DNA from: Mycolicibacterium sp. TY81
Lineage (GTDB): Bacteria; Actinomycetota; Actinomycetes; Mycobacteriales; Mycobacteriaceae
Direction: 5' to 3'
NCBI RefSeq assembly: GCF_018326285.1
Contig: NZ_AP023362.1
Coordinates: 1,922,001-1,986,000, forward strand
DNA length: 64,000 nt
Below, in pieces: positions 46,021 to 54,432 of the stretch (positions are counted from its first letter, which is position 1; each line of letters starts with the position of its first letter). Made by a program: the position numbers and the translations under genes. The notes beneath the pieces are model-generated. The model worked only from the letters and a program-made list of their open reading frames with translations. It was not told the origin of the DNA and ran no database searches.

Positions 46021-46590
46021 TCAGGACTCGGGGTTGGTCTTGGGCCTGGTCTCGATGACCTCGGTCTCGCCTTCGTGACCCTCGACGGGGACCGCGACAG
46101 CGACCGCGGCGAAGACGTCGGTGTCGGCGCGCTCGCTCTCACCGGCGTGGTCGTGCTTCGGCGGCGGCGGGGCGTTGCGGTCGACCAGGTAGCGGCCGAG
46201 CGAGACACCGCAGATGCCGCCCACGAAGACGATCAGTGCGGTGAACGCGGCGAAGGTGGTGAGCTCGGCGGCCAGGGCGTCGACGTAGATGTTGTCGTAG
46301 AACTGGCCGATGAGCCAGGAGAAGAAGCCGCTGACGACGCCGGCGAACAGACCGCCGACCAGCCAGGCCATCGCCAGGTCCTCGCGGCGGTCGGGGTCCG
46401 GCTGCGCCTTCGCGTCGCTCTGGCCGTCGAGGACGCCCCAGGCAAAGGCAGCGAGGATGTACAGCACGACGAGCGTGACGCTGATGATCAGCGACTGTTT
46501 TTCCCAGGCACCGATCATTGCGCCTTGCAGCAATCGGACGATCACCATCAACGCCGCAAAGACGATTCCGCGCAGCAACCACTTACTCAT
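46021..46590 (-). CDS. B-4DMT family membrane protein (Rv2536-like)
   Basis: This 189-residue protein has four hydrophobic segments (about 7-27, 37-55, 74-97, 107-132) and a charged, disordered C-terminal tail of about 55 residues. It corresponds to Rv2536 in position and topology and to the B-4DMT four-helix transporter-like family. The substrate is unknown. It is divergent from pepQ across 33 bp and has a strong terminator behind it. Confidence 0.8.
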   Translation of the reverse strand: MSKWLLRGIVFAALMVIVRLLQGAMIGAWEKQSLIISVTLVVLYILAAFAWGVLDGQSDAKAQPDPDRREDLAMAWLVGGLFAGVVSGFFSWLIGQFYDNIYVDALAAELTTFAAFTALIVFVGGICGVSLGRYLVDRNAPPPPKHDHAGESERADTDVFAAVAVAVPVEGHEGETEVIETRPKTNPES

Positions 46591-46623
46591 GAGCAGACAG
46601 CGTAGCGAGTAGCGTCACATATC

Positions 46624-47718
46624 GTGACAATTTCCCACCGGCGCCACATGCTGCGTCGCCACCTGGCGGCCGCCGAGCTGGATGCGATCCTGATAACCGA
46701 CCTGGTCAACGTGCGTTATCTGTCCGGATTCACCGGCTCGAACGCGGCACTGCTGATTCCCACTGAAGGGGAGACGCCCATCCTCGCCACCGACGGGCGG
46801 TACCGGACGCAGGCGGCGCAGCAGGCCCCCGACGCACAGATCCTCATCGAGCGGGCGTGTGCGCCTCAGCTCGTGCGCGCCGCGGCGGCGGCCGGCATCA
46901 AGCGGCTGGGCTTCGAGAGCCACGTCATGACCGTCGACGCCCACGCGGCGCTGCAGCGGGTCGGTGGCGACGACCTCGAACTCGTCCGGGCGCCCGGCAT
47001 GGTCGAAGTACTGCGCGAGGTCAAGGACGCCGGTGAGATCGCGATCCTGCGGCTGGCCTGTGAGGCCGCCGATGCGGCACTGAAAGATCTCGTCGAATCG
47101 GGTGGGCTGCGTGCCGGCCGCACCGAGAAGGAGGTCGGCCGCGAACTCGAGGCGCGGATGCTCGACCACGGCGCCGACGGCCCGTCGTTCGAGACCATCG
47201 TCGCGACGGGCGCCAACTCGGCGATACCGCACCACCGGCCCACCGAGGCCGTGCTGGCGGCCGGTGACTTCGTCAAGATCGATTTCGGCGCGCTGGTCGA
47301 GGGCTACCACTCCGACATGACGCGCACCTTCGTGCTGTCGCCGGTGGCGCAGTGGCAGCGCGACATCTACGACCTGGTCGCGACGTCGCAGCGGGCCGGC
47401 CGGGAAGCGCTGGCGCCGGGCACGACGCTGTCGGCCGTCGACCGGGCATCGCGGCAGGTCATCGTCGATGCCGGGTACGGCGAGCAGTTCTCCCACGGGC
47501 TCGGGCACGGCGTCGGTCTGCAGATTCACGAAGCGCCGGGAATCAACTCCGCCGCCGCCGGTACACTGCTTGCTGGCTCCGTGGTCACCGTGGAGCCCGG
47601 TGTCTACCTGCCCGGCCGGGGCGGTGTCCGGATCGAGGACACGCTCGTCGTCAGCGGCGATACGACACACACACCTGAGTTGCTTACCCGGTTCCCCAAG
47701 GAACTGGCCATCCTCTGA
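46624..47718 (+). CDS. pepQ: Xaa-Pro peptidase (M24 family, PepQ/PepP-like)
   Basis: This 364-residue metallopeptidase removes residues next to proline. An N-terminal creatinase-like domain (1 to about 125) precedes the pita-bread catalytic domain. Metal ligands are visible: D in K-I-D-F-G-A, D in H-S-D-M-T-R-T, H in [10 protein letters not shown] in V-E-P-G-V-Y and E in R-I-E-D-T-L. Start is GTG 46624. In M. tuberculosis the equivalent Rv2535c is named pepQ and is likewise followed by efp. Confidence 0.92.
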   Translation: MTISHRRHMLRRHLAAAELDAILITDLVNVRYLSGFTGSNAALLIPTEGETPILATDGRYRTQAAQQAPDAQILIERACAPQLVRAAAAAGIKRLGFESHVMTVDAHAALQRVGGDDLELVRAPGMVEVLREVKDAGEIAILRLACEAADAALKDLVESGGLRAGRTEKEVGRELEARMLDHGADGPSFETIVATGANSAIPHHRPTEAVLAAGDFVKIDFGALVEGYHSDMTRTFVLSPVAQWQRDIYDLVATSQRAGREALAPGTTLSAVDRASRQVIVDAGYGEQFSHGLGHGVGLQIHEAPGINSAAAGTLLAGSVVTVEPGVYLPGRGGVRIEDTLVVSGDTTHTPELLTRFPKELAIL

Positions 47719-47730
47719 TGACAGAGAGCT

Positions 47731-47736
47731 AGGAGC
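47731..47736 (+). promoter_or_regulatory. Ribosome binding site of efp
   Basis: AGGAGC lies 10 bp before GTG 47747 and decides that start over the long upstream in-frame extension. Confidence 0.6.
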
Positions 47737-47746
47737 AGTACCCACC

Positions 47747-48310
47747 GTGGCATCTACCGCCGACTTCAAGAACGGTCTCGTCCTCAACATCGAGGGCCAG
47801 CTGTGGCAGATCATCGAGTTCCAGCACGTTAAGCCCGGCAAGGGCCCGGCCTTCGTGCGCACCAAGCTCAAGAATGTGCTGTCGGGCAAGGTCGTCGACA
47901 AGACCTTCAACGCCGGTGTGAAGGTGGAGACCGCGACCGTCGACCGTCGTGACGCCACCTACCTGTACCGCGACGGCGCGGACTTCGTCTTCATGGATGC
48001 CGAGGACTTCGAGCAGCACCCGCTGTCGGAGGCCCTCGTCGGCGACGCCGCCGGCTTCCTGCTGGAGAACCTGCAGGTGCAGATCGCGTTCCACAACGGC
48101 GCGCCGCTCTACCTGGAACTGCCCGTCAGCATCGAGGTCGTCGTCGCGCACACCGAGCCGGGCCTGCAGGGCGACCGCTCGAACGCCGGTACCAAGCCGG
48201 CCACCCTGGAGACCGGCGCCGAGATCCAGGTGCCGCTGTTCATCAACGTCGGTGACAAGCTCAAGGTCGACACCCGCGACAGCAGCTACATCAGTCGGGT
48301 CAATGCCTGA
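47747..48310 (+). CDS. efp: Elongation factor P
   Basis: This 187-residue translation factor relieves ribosome stalling at polyproline. It has the three beta-barrel domains of EF-P: a KOW-like N-domain with the tip loop K-P-G-K-G-P-A-F, an OB domain, and the C-terminal [18 protein letters not shown] signature. The tip lysine is present. The stop overlaps the nusB start by 8 bp. Confidence 0.96.
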   Translation: MASTADFKNGLVLNIEGQLWQIIEFQHVKPGKGPAFVRTKLKNVLSGKVVDKTFNAGVKVETATVDRRDATYLYRDGADFVFMDAEDFEQHPLSEALVGDAAGFLLENLQVQIAFHNGAPLYLELPVSIEVVVAHTEPGLQGDRSNAGTKPATLETGAEIQVPLFINVGDKLKVDTRDSSYISRVNA

Positions 48311-48770
48311 CCGTCGCTCCGACAAGGGCCGGCACCAGGCGCGCAAGCGCGCCGTCGACCTGCTGTTCGAGGCCGAGGCCCGCGGGATCACTGCGGCCGA
48401 GGGCGCCAAGCTGCGCAACACCCTGGCCGACAGCGACCCCGAGGTGTCGGCGCTGAACCCGTACACGGTGACCGTCGCCAACGGCGTCACCGAGCACGCC
48501 GCCCACATCGACGACCTGATCTCGGCGCACCTGCAGGGCTGGACGCTGGAGCGGCTGCCCGCGGTGGACCGCGCGATCCTGCGTGTCGCGGTGTGGGAGC
48601 TGCTGCACGCGACGGACGTGCCGGAGCCGGTCGCCGTCGACGAGGCCGTCGAGCTGGCGAAGTCGCTCTCCACCGATGAGTCGCCCGGCTTCGTCAACGG
48701 CGTTCTCGGCCAGGTGATGCTGGTGACGCCGCAGATTCGGGCGGCGGCCGCGGCGGTCCGGGGCGAGTAG
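48303..48770 (+). CDS. nusB: Transcription antitermination factor NusB
   Basis: This 155-residue all-helical NusB binds boxA RNA with NusE (S10) in rRNA antitermination. [15 protein letters not shown] near the N-terminus, [12 protein letters not shown] in the middle and D-E-A-V-E-L-A-K...F-V-N-G-V-L at the end are typical. It overlaps efp by 8 bp and is 2 bp before the next gene. Confidence 0.95.
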   Translation: MPDRRSDKGRHQARKRAVDLLFEAEARGITAAEGAKLRNTLADSDPEVSALNPYTVTVANGVTEHAAHIDDLISAHLQGWTLERLPAVDRAILRVAVWELLHATDVPEPVAVDEAVELAKSLSTDESPGFVNGVLGQVMLVTPQIRAAAAAVRGE

Positions 48771-48772
48771 TC

Positions 48773-49312
48773 ATGGACGAGCCGCAGGACTGGGCGCCGT
48801 ACTCGAGTGTCGACGATGCGGCGAAGGTCTATCTGCGCGATCCGGAGCTGGCGCTCGAGCAGCTGCGGTCGGTGGTCGACTTCCGGTCCATCAAGTCCTT
48901 CATCATGTCGCGCGGCGCGTCCGAGGAGTCCTGGGGCGACGCCGTGTGGCAGGAGGTCGTCCTCACCGACGGTGAGCGACTCATCATGTGGCGGGCCGAC
49001 GACGACGCGAGCGGCGACGACGAGCACCTGCGCCGGACGCTGGACACCTCGGTGCGGACCATCCTGTTGTCGACCATCACCGACCACATCCTGACCACGC
49101 AGTTCGAGGTGCTGGGCGACGGTACGCGGCGCCTGGCCGAGGTACGACTGCGGATGTACACCCAGCTGATCACCCGCAGCCGGCAGAAGTCGGCCATCGA
49201 CACCGACTTCTTCTGCGAGTCGTTCCGGTACACCAAGTCCGTCGATGACGGTGGCCTGGCCCAGATGCAGCGGCTGCTGCAGTTCGGCCGGGAGCTTTCG
49301 CACGCGTTGTAG
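48773..49312 (+). CDS. Conserved hypothetical protein (Rv2532c-like position)
   Basis: This 179-residue soluble, acidic protein lies 2 bp after nusB, where Rv2532c sits in M. tuberculosis. It is predicted mixed alpha/beta with no cysteine motif until a single C-E-S-F-R-Y near the end, no signal peptide and no known domain that I recognise. Its tight spacing to nusB suggests co-expression with translation and transcription factors. Confidence 0.7.
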   Translation: MDEPQDWAPYSSVDDAAKVYLRDPELALEQLRSVVDFRSIKSFIMSRGASEESWGDAVWQEVVLTDGERLIMWRADDDASGDDEHLRRTLDTSVRTILLSTITDHILTTQFEVLGDGTRRLAEVRLRMYTQLITRSRQKSAIDTDFFCESFRYTKSVDDGGLAQMQRLLQFGRELSHAL

Positions 49313-49376
49313 CCCGTCTCCCGGATATCGGGAGCAATCGTGACCCACGTCTCAGTAACGCCGTTACAGTCGGACG

Positions 49377-51626
49377 ATGGGAACCCAGCCACGAATGATC
49401 GCCGGAGTCGGCGAAGACGGTCTGCACCTGCACGCCTGCTGCCTGTGCGAAGCCATGTGCGGCTTGGAGATTCAGGTGTCGGACGGCAAGGTCGCCGGCG
49501 TCCGGCCCAACAAGGCCGACGCGTGGAGCGCGGGCCATATCTGCCCCAAGGGCGCTTCCCTCGGCGCGTTGCACGAAGACCCCGACCGGATCCGCCGCCC
49601 GATGATCAAGGTCGACGGGCAGTGGCACGAGGTCGACTGGGACACCGCGTTCCGCCGCTGCACCGAACTGCTGGCGCCAGTGATCGCAAAGCACGGCATC
49701 GGGGCGGTCTCCGCGTACACCGGAAACCCACTGGCGCACTCGTTTTCGCTGTCGCGGTACGCGGCGATCCTGCTCGGCTTGTCCGGCATGCCGATCACGT
49801 ACTCGCCGGGCACCATCGATCAATGGCCCAAGAACCTGTCGTCGCACCTGATGTACGGCAGCTGGTGGGCGTTCCCGACCCCGGACCTGGAACGCACCGA
49901 CCTGCTAGTGGTGATGGGCGCCAACCCCGCGGCGTCGCAGGGCTCGCTGCTGGCCGCCCCAGACATCATGGGCCTCATCGGCGGAATCCGTAAGCGCGGC
50001 AAGGTGATCGTGATCGACCCGGTGCGCACCCAGACCGCGGCCAAGGCCGACGAGTGGCTGCCCATCACGCCGGGCACCGATGCGGCGCTGCTGCTCGGCG
50101 TCATCCACACCGTGTTCGACGAAGATCTGGTGAACCTCGGCGAGCTCGAGCAGCACCTCGACGGGGTGGCCGAGCTGTGCCGGGCCGTCGCCGACTGGTC
50201 GCCTGAAAGGGTCTCTGCCGCAACGGGTATCGACGCGGAGCGGATCAGGGGACTGGCGCGCGAACTGGCCGGCACGCCCCGCGCCGTCGTGTACGGCCGC
50301 ATCGGTACGTGCAACCAGGAATTCGGCAGTCTCGCCAGTTGGCTCATCGACGTCGTCAACATCGTCACCGGCCACTTCGACGTCCCCGGCGGCGCGATGT
50401 TCGCCACGCCGACCGCCTGGACCGTCACCAGCCAGACCATCCCGGGACTCGAGGACGGGGCGCCCAACTTCGGCCGCTATCAGACCCGGGTCCGTGGCGC
50501 CAAGGAAGTGCTGGGTCAGGTCCCGGTCTCGTGCATGCTCGAAGAGATCACCACCCCGGGCGAGGGCCAGCTCAAGGCCCTCATCACCGTCGCGGGCAAC
50601 CCCGTGCTGTCGACGCCGGGCGGTGACAAACTCGACGAGGCGCTGCCGCAGCTCGACGCGATGATCTCGGTGGACCTGTGGCTCAACGAGACCACCCGGC
50701 ACGCCGACGTCATCCTGCCCGGCCCCTCGGCGCTCGAGCAGGCGCACTCCGCGGACCTGCTGCTGGGCGCGGCGATCAACAGCTTCGCCCGGTATTCGCC
50801 GCCGGTTTTTCACCGCGAGGACCCCGACGCGCCGGAGGAGTGGGAGATCCTGATCCGGCTCACCGGGCTGTGCACCGGCACCCCGGCCGAAGACGTCGAC
50901 GTCGCCGCGCTCGACGACGGCTGGTTCGACTACCTGTGCTTCACGCAAGGACTCGACGGCGCCGAGATCCGCAAGAAGTACGACCACGGCGGTCCCGAGC
51001 GCATGCTCGACCTGACGCTGCGGACCGCCGCGTTCGGCGACTGGTACGGCGAGAATCCCGACGGGCTGACGCTCGAGAAGCTCAAGGCCCATCCCGACGG
51101 CATCAACTACGGCCCCATGGTGCCGCGCGTGCCCGAGGTGCTGGGTACCGCGGACAAGAAGATCCGGGTGGCCCCGCAGTACCTGCTCGACGACCTGCCC
51201 CGGCTCGCCGCGCGGCTGGAGCGCCCGGCCGACGAGTTGGTGCTGGTGAGCCGGCGCCACCTGCGGTCCAACAACTCCTGGCTGCACAACGTCGGCGCGC
51301 TGATGAAGGGCCGCGACCGCTGCACGCTGCTCATGCACGCCAGCGACGCGGCCGCGCGGGGTATCGCGGACGGCGACAACGCCGAAGTCGCTTCTGGCGC
51401 AGGCAAGATCGTCGTACCCGTCGAGGTGACCGACGCGATCAAGCCGGGCGTGGTGTCCATGCCGCACGGCTGGGGACACGGGCAGCCCGGCACCCGGCTG
51501 GGGATCGCCAACGCGTCGCCCGGGGTGAACACCAACGTCCTGTCGCTGCCGGACTTCCTCGACGAGCCGTCCGGCAACGGCGCGCTCAACGGGATTCCGG
51601 TGACGGTGTCGGCCGCGGGGAGTTAG
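49377..51626 (+). CDS. Molybdopterin-dependent oxidoreductase (DMSO reductase family)
   Basis: This 749-residue protein resembles catalytic subunits of formate dehydrogenase, assimilatory nitrate reductase and thiosulfate reductase. The N-terminus has a 4Fe-4S motif (C21/C22, C24, C28 and the C in H-I-C-P-K-G). M-G-A-N-P-A-A-S and R-T-D-L-L-V-V belong to the molybdopterin-binding region, and the C-terminal molydop-binding domain has R-R-H-L-R-S-N-N-S-W. No twin-arginine signal is visible, so it is cytoplasmic. The usual Cys or selenocysteine Mo ligand is not evident (I-D-Q-W-P-K-N-L-S-S). The substrate is unknown; no partner subunit is adjacent. Confidence 0.85.
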   Translation: MGTQPRMIAGVGEDGLHLHACCLCEAMCGLEIQVSDGKVAGVRPNKADAWSAGHICPKGASLGALHEDPDRIRRPMIKVDGQWHEVDWDTAFRRCTELLAPVIAKHGIGAVSAYTGNPLAHSFSLSRYAAILLGLSGMPITYSPGTIDQWPKNLSSHLMYGSWWAFPTPDLERTDLLVVMGANPAASQGSLLAAPDIMGLIGGIRKRGKVIVIDPVRTQTAAKADEWLPITPGTDAALLLGVIHTVFDEDLVNLGELEQHLDGVAELCRAVADWSPERVSAATGIDAERIRGLARELAGTPRAVVYGRIGTCNQEFGSLASWLIDVVNIVTGHFDVPGGAMFATPTAWTVTSQTIPGLEDGAPNFGRYQTRVRGAKEVLGQVPVSCMLEEITTPGEGQLKALITVAGNPVLSTPGGDKLDEALPQLDAMISVDLWLNETTRHADVILPGPSALEQAHSADLLLGAAINSFARYSPPVFHREDPDAPEEWEILIRLTGLCTGTPAEDVDVAALDDGWFDYLCFTQGLDGAEIRKKYDHGGPERMLDLTLRTAAFGDWYGENPDGLTLEKLKAHPDGINYGPMVPRVPEVLGTADKKIRVAPQYLLDDLPRLAARLERPADELVLVSRRHLRSNNSWLHNVGALMKGRDRCTLLMHASDAAARGIADGDNAEVASGAGKIVVPVEVTDAIKPGVVSMPHGWGHGQPGTRLGIANASPGVNTNVLSLPDFLDEPSGNGALNGIPVTVSAAGS

Positions 51627-52010
51627 CGGCCGCGTTCTGCGTGTTGACTGTGCGGCCCGTCGAGTGCGCGGAGAGGTCCTTGGTTTCAATCGCAAGACAC
51701 TGTTGGACGTTCTGATTGAAGGCAGGTACTTCTTCGGGGCGTCAGCGATCCCTGAGTTCAATCACCACGGCGGATTGTCATCACGATTGAACCCACGCAC
51801 TTTCGCGGAGTCGAAGGTTGTGGCCGCCGGTGAACGCTGTTGAATTCATCGAGATTCGAACTATCGGCCGTTCTCGAGGTGGCGCAATAGCCCGCGAACT
51901 CAGGGTTTCCGCAGGTCAGGTGTGGATTGAGGCGGCGGAATGCGGGTACCGTCGAGACACCCGATTCGGGGGTGCAGACCTGATGGCGCTGGGTCCCTAG
52001 GTTCAACCGC
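51627..52010. other. 384-bp gene-free region upstream of the GntR operon
   Basis: I see no supportable gene here. Base composition is visibly less GC-rich than the flanks. It holds two inverted-repeat pairs (51685-51791), a TGAATTCA palindrome at 51841-51848, and a 60-codon frame (51818-52000) without recognisable features. It must contain the promoter and probably the operators of the GntR-to-flavoprotein operon. Confidence 0.5.
51685..51791. repeat. Two matched TTCAATC/GATTGAA inverted-repeat pairs
   Basis: TTCAATC occurs at 51685-51691 and 51757-51763; its reverse complement GATTGAA at 51714-51720 and 51785-51791. The arm spacing is 22 and 21 bp, and the two pairs are offset by 71-72 bp. 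The second pair extends to 8 bp. They may be regulator sites or stem-loops in a leader transcript. Confidence 0.6.
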
Positions 52011-52781
52011 ATGCCCGAGTCCTCCCCGTCGCTTCGCTCGCCCCAGGCGACCGATCCGACCCCGCTACGCCGGCGCGCCGACCGCGCCCGCCAGGTGGCC
52101 GACGTGCTGCGCCATCAGGTGCGCGACGGCGTCTACGCGGCGGGCCTGCCCGGTGAGGCCGAGCTGGTGGCCGAGTTCTCGGTATCCCGCAACACCGTGC
52201 GCGAGGCGCTGGCGATCCTCAAGGCCGAGGGGCTCATCGACCGGGGTCCACGCGTCGGCACCCACGTGGCGCAGCGCAAATACGATCACGGCCTGCACGC
52301 GCTGGTCGGGCTGAAGGAGACCTTCAAGGACTACGGCGAGGTCCGCAACGAGGTCCGCGCCGCCACGCACTTGCCGGCGCCCGCTGCGGTCGCGCGCCGC
52401 CTGCAGCTGACTCCCGGTGAGCCCGTCGTGTTCATCGAACGGCTGCGCTATCTGGGCGACCTGCCGCTGAGCCTGGATCTGACGTACCTGGTTCCCGATA
52501 TCGGTGCCGCCGTCCTCGAGCACTCGCTGGAGACCAACGACGTGTTCGCGTTGATCGAGCAGGTCACCGAACAGCGGCTGGGCTCGGCCGACATTGCGCT
52601 GGAAGCGGTTTCGGCCGACCCGCACACCGCGGCCACGCTGGACATCCCGGCGGGCGGCGCGATCCTGATGCTCGAACGGCTCACGACCCTCGACGACGGG
52701 CGTCCCGTCGACCTCGAATACATCCGACTGCGTGGTGACCGAATCACCATGCGCGGCAACCTGTTACGGAGTGAATCATGA
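52011..52781 (+). CDS. GntR/HutC-family regulator with UTRA domain
   Basis: This 256-residue regulator has an N-terminal GntR winged helix (about 25-95; G-E-A-E-L-V-A-E-F-S-V-S-R-N-T-V-R-E-A-L) and a C-terminal UTRA ligand-binding domain (about 110-250; V-V-F-I-E-R-L-R-Y...P-L-S-L-D-L-T-Y). UTRA domains sense small effectors, usually the operon's substrate or product. It is the first gene of the operon; its stop overlaps the ferredoxin start by 4 bp, so it is almost certainly the operon's own regulator. Confidence 0.9.
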   Translation: MPESSPSLRSPQATDPTPLRRRADRARQVADVLRHQVRDGVYAAGLPGEAELVAEFSVSRNTVREALAILKAEGLIDRGPRVGTHVAQRKYDHGLHALVGLKETFKDYGEVRNEVRAATHLPAPAAVARRLQLTPGEPVVFIERLRYLGDLPLSLDLTYLVPDIGAAVLEHSLETNDVFALIEQVTEQRLGSADIALEAVSADPHTAATLDIPAGGAILMLERLTTLDDGRPVDLEYIRLRGDRITMRGNLLRSES

Positions 52782-53008
52782 CGCTGGTCAACAACCAACG
52801 AGCCGATGTCCCGGTCACGATCGACGAGTCGCTGTGTATCGAGGGCTGCACCCTGTGCGTCGACGTCTGTCCGCTCGACTCGCTGGCCATCAACCCCGAC
52901 AACGGCAAGGCGTACATGCACGTTGACGAGTGCTGGTACTGCGGTCCGTGTGCTGCGCGCTGCCCAACCGGCGCCGTATCCGTCAACATGCCCTATCTCA
53001 TCCGTTAA
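52778..53008 (+). CDS. Two-cluster 4Fe-4S ferredoxin, AprB-like
   Basis: This 76-residue ferredoxin has two cluster motifs: C-x3-C-x2-C-x3-C-P (C-I-E-G-C-T-L-C-V-D-V-C-P) and C-x2-C-x2-C-x3-C-P (C-W-Y-C-G-P-C-A-A-R-C-P). The C-W-x-C form of the second motif and the short C-terminus resemble the iron-sulfur core of AprB, the electron partner of APS reductase, without AprB's long tail. It overlaps the GntR stop by 4 bp. I infer it exchanges electrons with the flavoprotein at the end of the operon. Confidence 0.88.
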   Translation: MTLVNNQRADVPVTIDESLCIEGCTLCVDVCPLDSLAINPDNGKAYMHVDECWYCGPCAARCPTGAVSVNMPYLIR

Positions 53009-53016
53009 GGACCACC

Positions 53017-54432
53017 ATGAAACGCCTTACCGCCCTGGCCGCCACCGTCGTCCTCGCCGCCACCGGCTGCTCGGTCGATTCGGCCGGCAAGGACGACAAC
53101 ACCGTCAACGTGGTTGTCGGCTACCAGTCCAAGACCATCAACACCGTCACCGCCGGAACGCTGCTGCGCGCCCAGGGCTACCTGGAGCATCGGCTCGATG
53201 ACATCGGCGCCAAGACCGGCAGGAAGTACCACGTCGAATGGCAGGACTACGACACCGGTGCGCCGATCACCGCGCAGATGGTCGCCGAGAAGATCGACAT
53301 CGGCTCGATGGGTGACTACCCGATGCTGATCAACGGATCGAAGACCCAGAGCAACGAACGTGCCAAGACCGAACTGGTGGCGGCCACCGGGTCCAGCCCG
53401 ACCGGGGCGCTCAACATGGTTGTGGTGTCCCCGGATTCACCGGTTCAGTCACTGAACGAGCTGGCGGGACAGAAGGTCTCCGCCAGTGTCGGCTCGGCCG
53501 GTCACGGCACCTTGGTCCGGGCGCTGTCGAAGATCGGCATCGACCCGAAGACCGGCGTCGAGGTACTCAACCAGCAGCCGCAGATCGGCGCGTCGGCGCT
53601 GGAATCCGGTCAGGTCAAGGCGCTTTCGCAGTTCGTCGCCTGGCCGGGGTTGCTGGTCTTCCAGAACAAGGCCCGGCTGCTGTACGACGGCGCCGAGCTG
53701 AACTACCCGACCTGGCACGGCGTCGTCGTGCGACGGGCCTACGCCGCAGCGCATCCCGAGGTGCTCGATGCGTTCCTGCAGGCACAGCTCGATGCCACCG
53801 ATTTCCTCAACACCAAGCCGCTGGAGGCGGCGAAGATCGTCGCGCAGGGCAGCGGCCTGCCGCAGGAAGTCGTGTACCTGTACAACGGCCCCGGCGGCAC
53901 GCGGTTCGACACCACGCTCAAGCCGTCGCTCGTGGACGCGCTGAAAGGTGATGTGCCGTACCTGAAGTCGATCGGTGACTTCGCCGACCTCGACGTCACC
54001 AAGTTCGTCGAGGACGGACCGCTGCGCAAGGCGCTGTCGGAGCGCGGGCGCGACTACAACGCCGAGGTTGCCCGCACCGCGAATCCGTCGGTCGTGCACG
54101 GAACCGACCCGGTGTGCAACATCCCGGTCGACAACCCCGCGCTGGCCGGTGAGCTGTGGCTCGACGGTTCGGACAGCACACAGCCGGCGGCCAACCCGAC
54201 GTGCCTGCTGAAGGCGATCCGGGCCGCGGAGGCCAAGGGCGCCAAGGTCCGCGCCGCGTACGTGCCGGACGCCGAGCTCGGAACCCGTTGGCTGGCGGAC
54301 AAATCCGTGTGGGTGCAGCAGGGCGCGGACTTCGTGCCGTTCGACACCGACGCCGGCGCCCGCCGCTACCAGGCGGCCCATCCCGGTTCGTCGGTGGTGA
54401 CCTACCAGCAGGCTCTGGTGGGTGTGGCATGA
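53017..54432 (+). CDS. ABC substrate-binding lipoprotein fused to a NosL-like domain
   Basis: This 471-residue precursor has a signal peptide with a lipobox-like A-A-T-G-C-S (cysteine about residue 18). Residues about 30-345 are a type-2 periplasmic binding domain of the SsuA/TauA/NrtA group (V-V-V-G-Y-Q-S-K-T-I-N, Q-M-V-A-E-K-I-D-I-G-S-M-G-D-Y-P). The remaining 110 residues look like NosL: D-P-V-C-N-I with C367, a W-L-D-G strand, P-T-C at C396, Y-V-P-D-A-E...R-W-L-A-D-K, V-Q-Q-G and a terminal G-A-R-R-Y-Q-A-A-H-P-G. NosL domains bind metal in nitrous-oxide systems. The combination is unusual. It overlaps the permease by 4 bp. Confidence 0.85.
   Translation: MKRLTALAATVVLAATGCSVDSAGKDDNTVNVVVGYQSKTINTVTAGTLLRAQGYLEHRLDDIGAKTGRKYHVEWQDYDTGAPITAQMVAEKIDIGSMGDYPMLINGSKTQSNERAKTELVAATGSSPTGALNMVVVSPDSPVQSLNELAGQKVSASVGSAGHGTLVRALSKIGIDPKTGVEVLNQQPQIGASALESGQVKALSQFVAWPGLLVFQNKARLLYDGAELNYPTWHGVVVRRAYAAAHPEVLDAFLQAQLDATDFLNTKPLEAAKIVAQGSGLPQEVVYLYNGPGGTRFDTTLKPSLVDALKGDVPYLKSIGDFADLDVTKFVEDGPLRKALSERGRDYNAEVARTANPSVVHGTDPVCNIPVDNPALAGELWLDGSDSTQPAANPTCLLKAIRAAEAKGAKVRAAYVPDAELGTRWLADKSVWVQQGADFVPFDTDAGARRYQAAHPGSSVVTYQQALVGVA

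Noticed and set aside
51818..52000. 60-codon plus-strand frame in the gap before the GntR gene
   Set aside because: No ribosome binding site, no similarity that I recognise, and it sits in the probable promoter region. It could be a gene remnant but cannot be supported.
51627..52010. Possible CRISPR or insertion-sequence remnant suggested by repeated TTCAATC
   Set aside because: Only four 7-8 bp copies in alternating orientation, with no regular spacers, no terminal repeats flanking a transposase and no cas genes.
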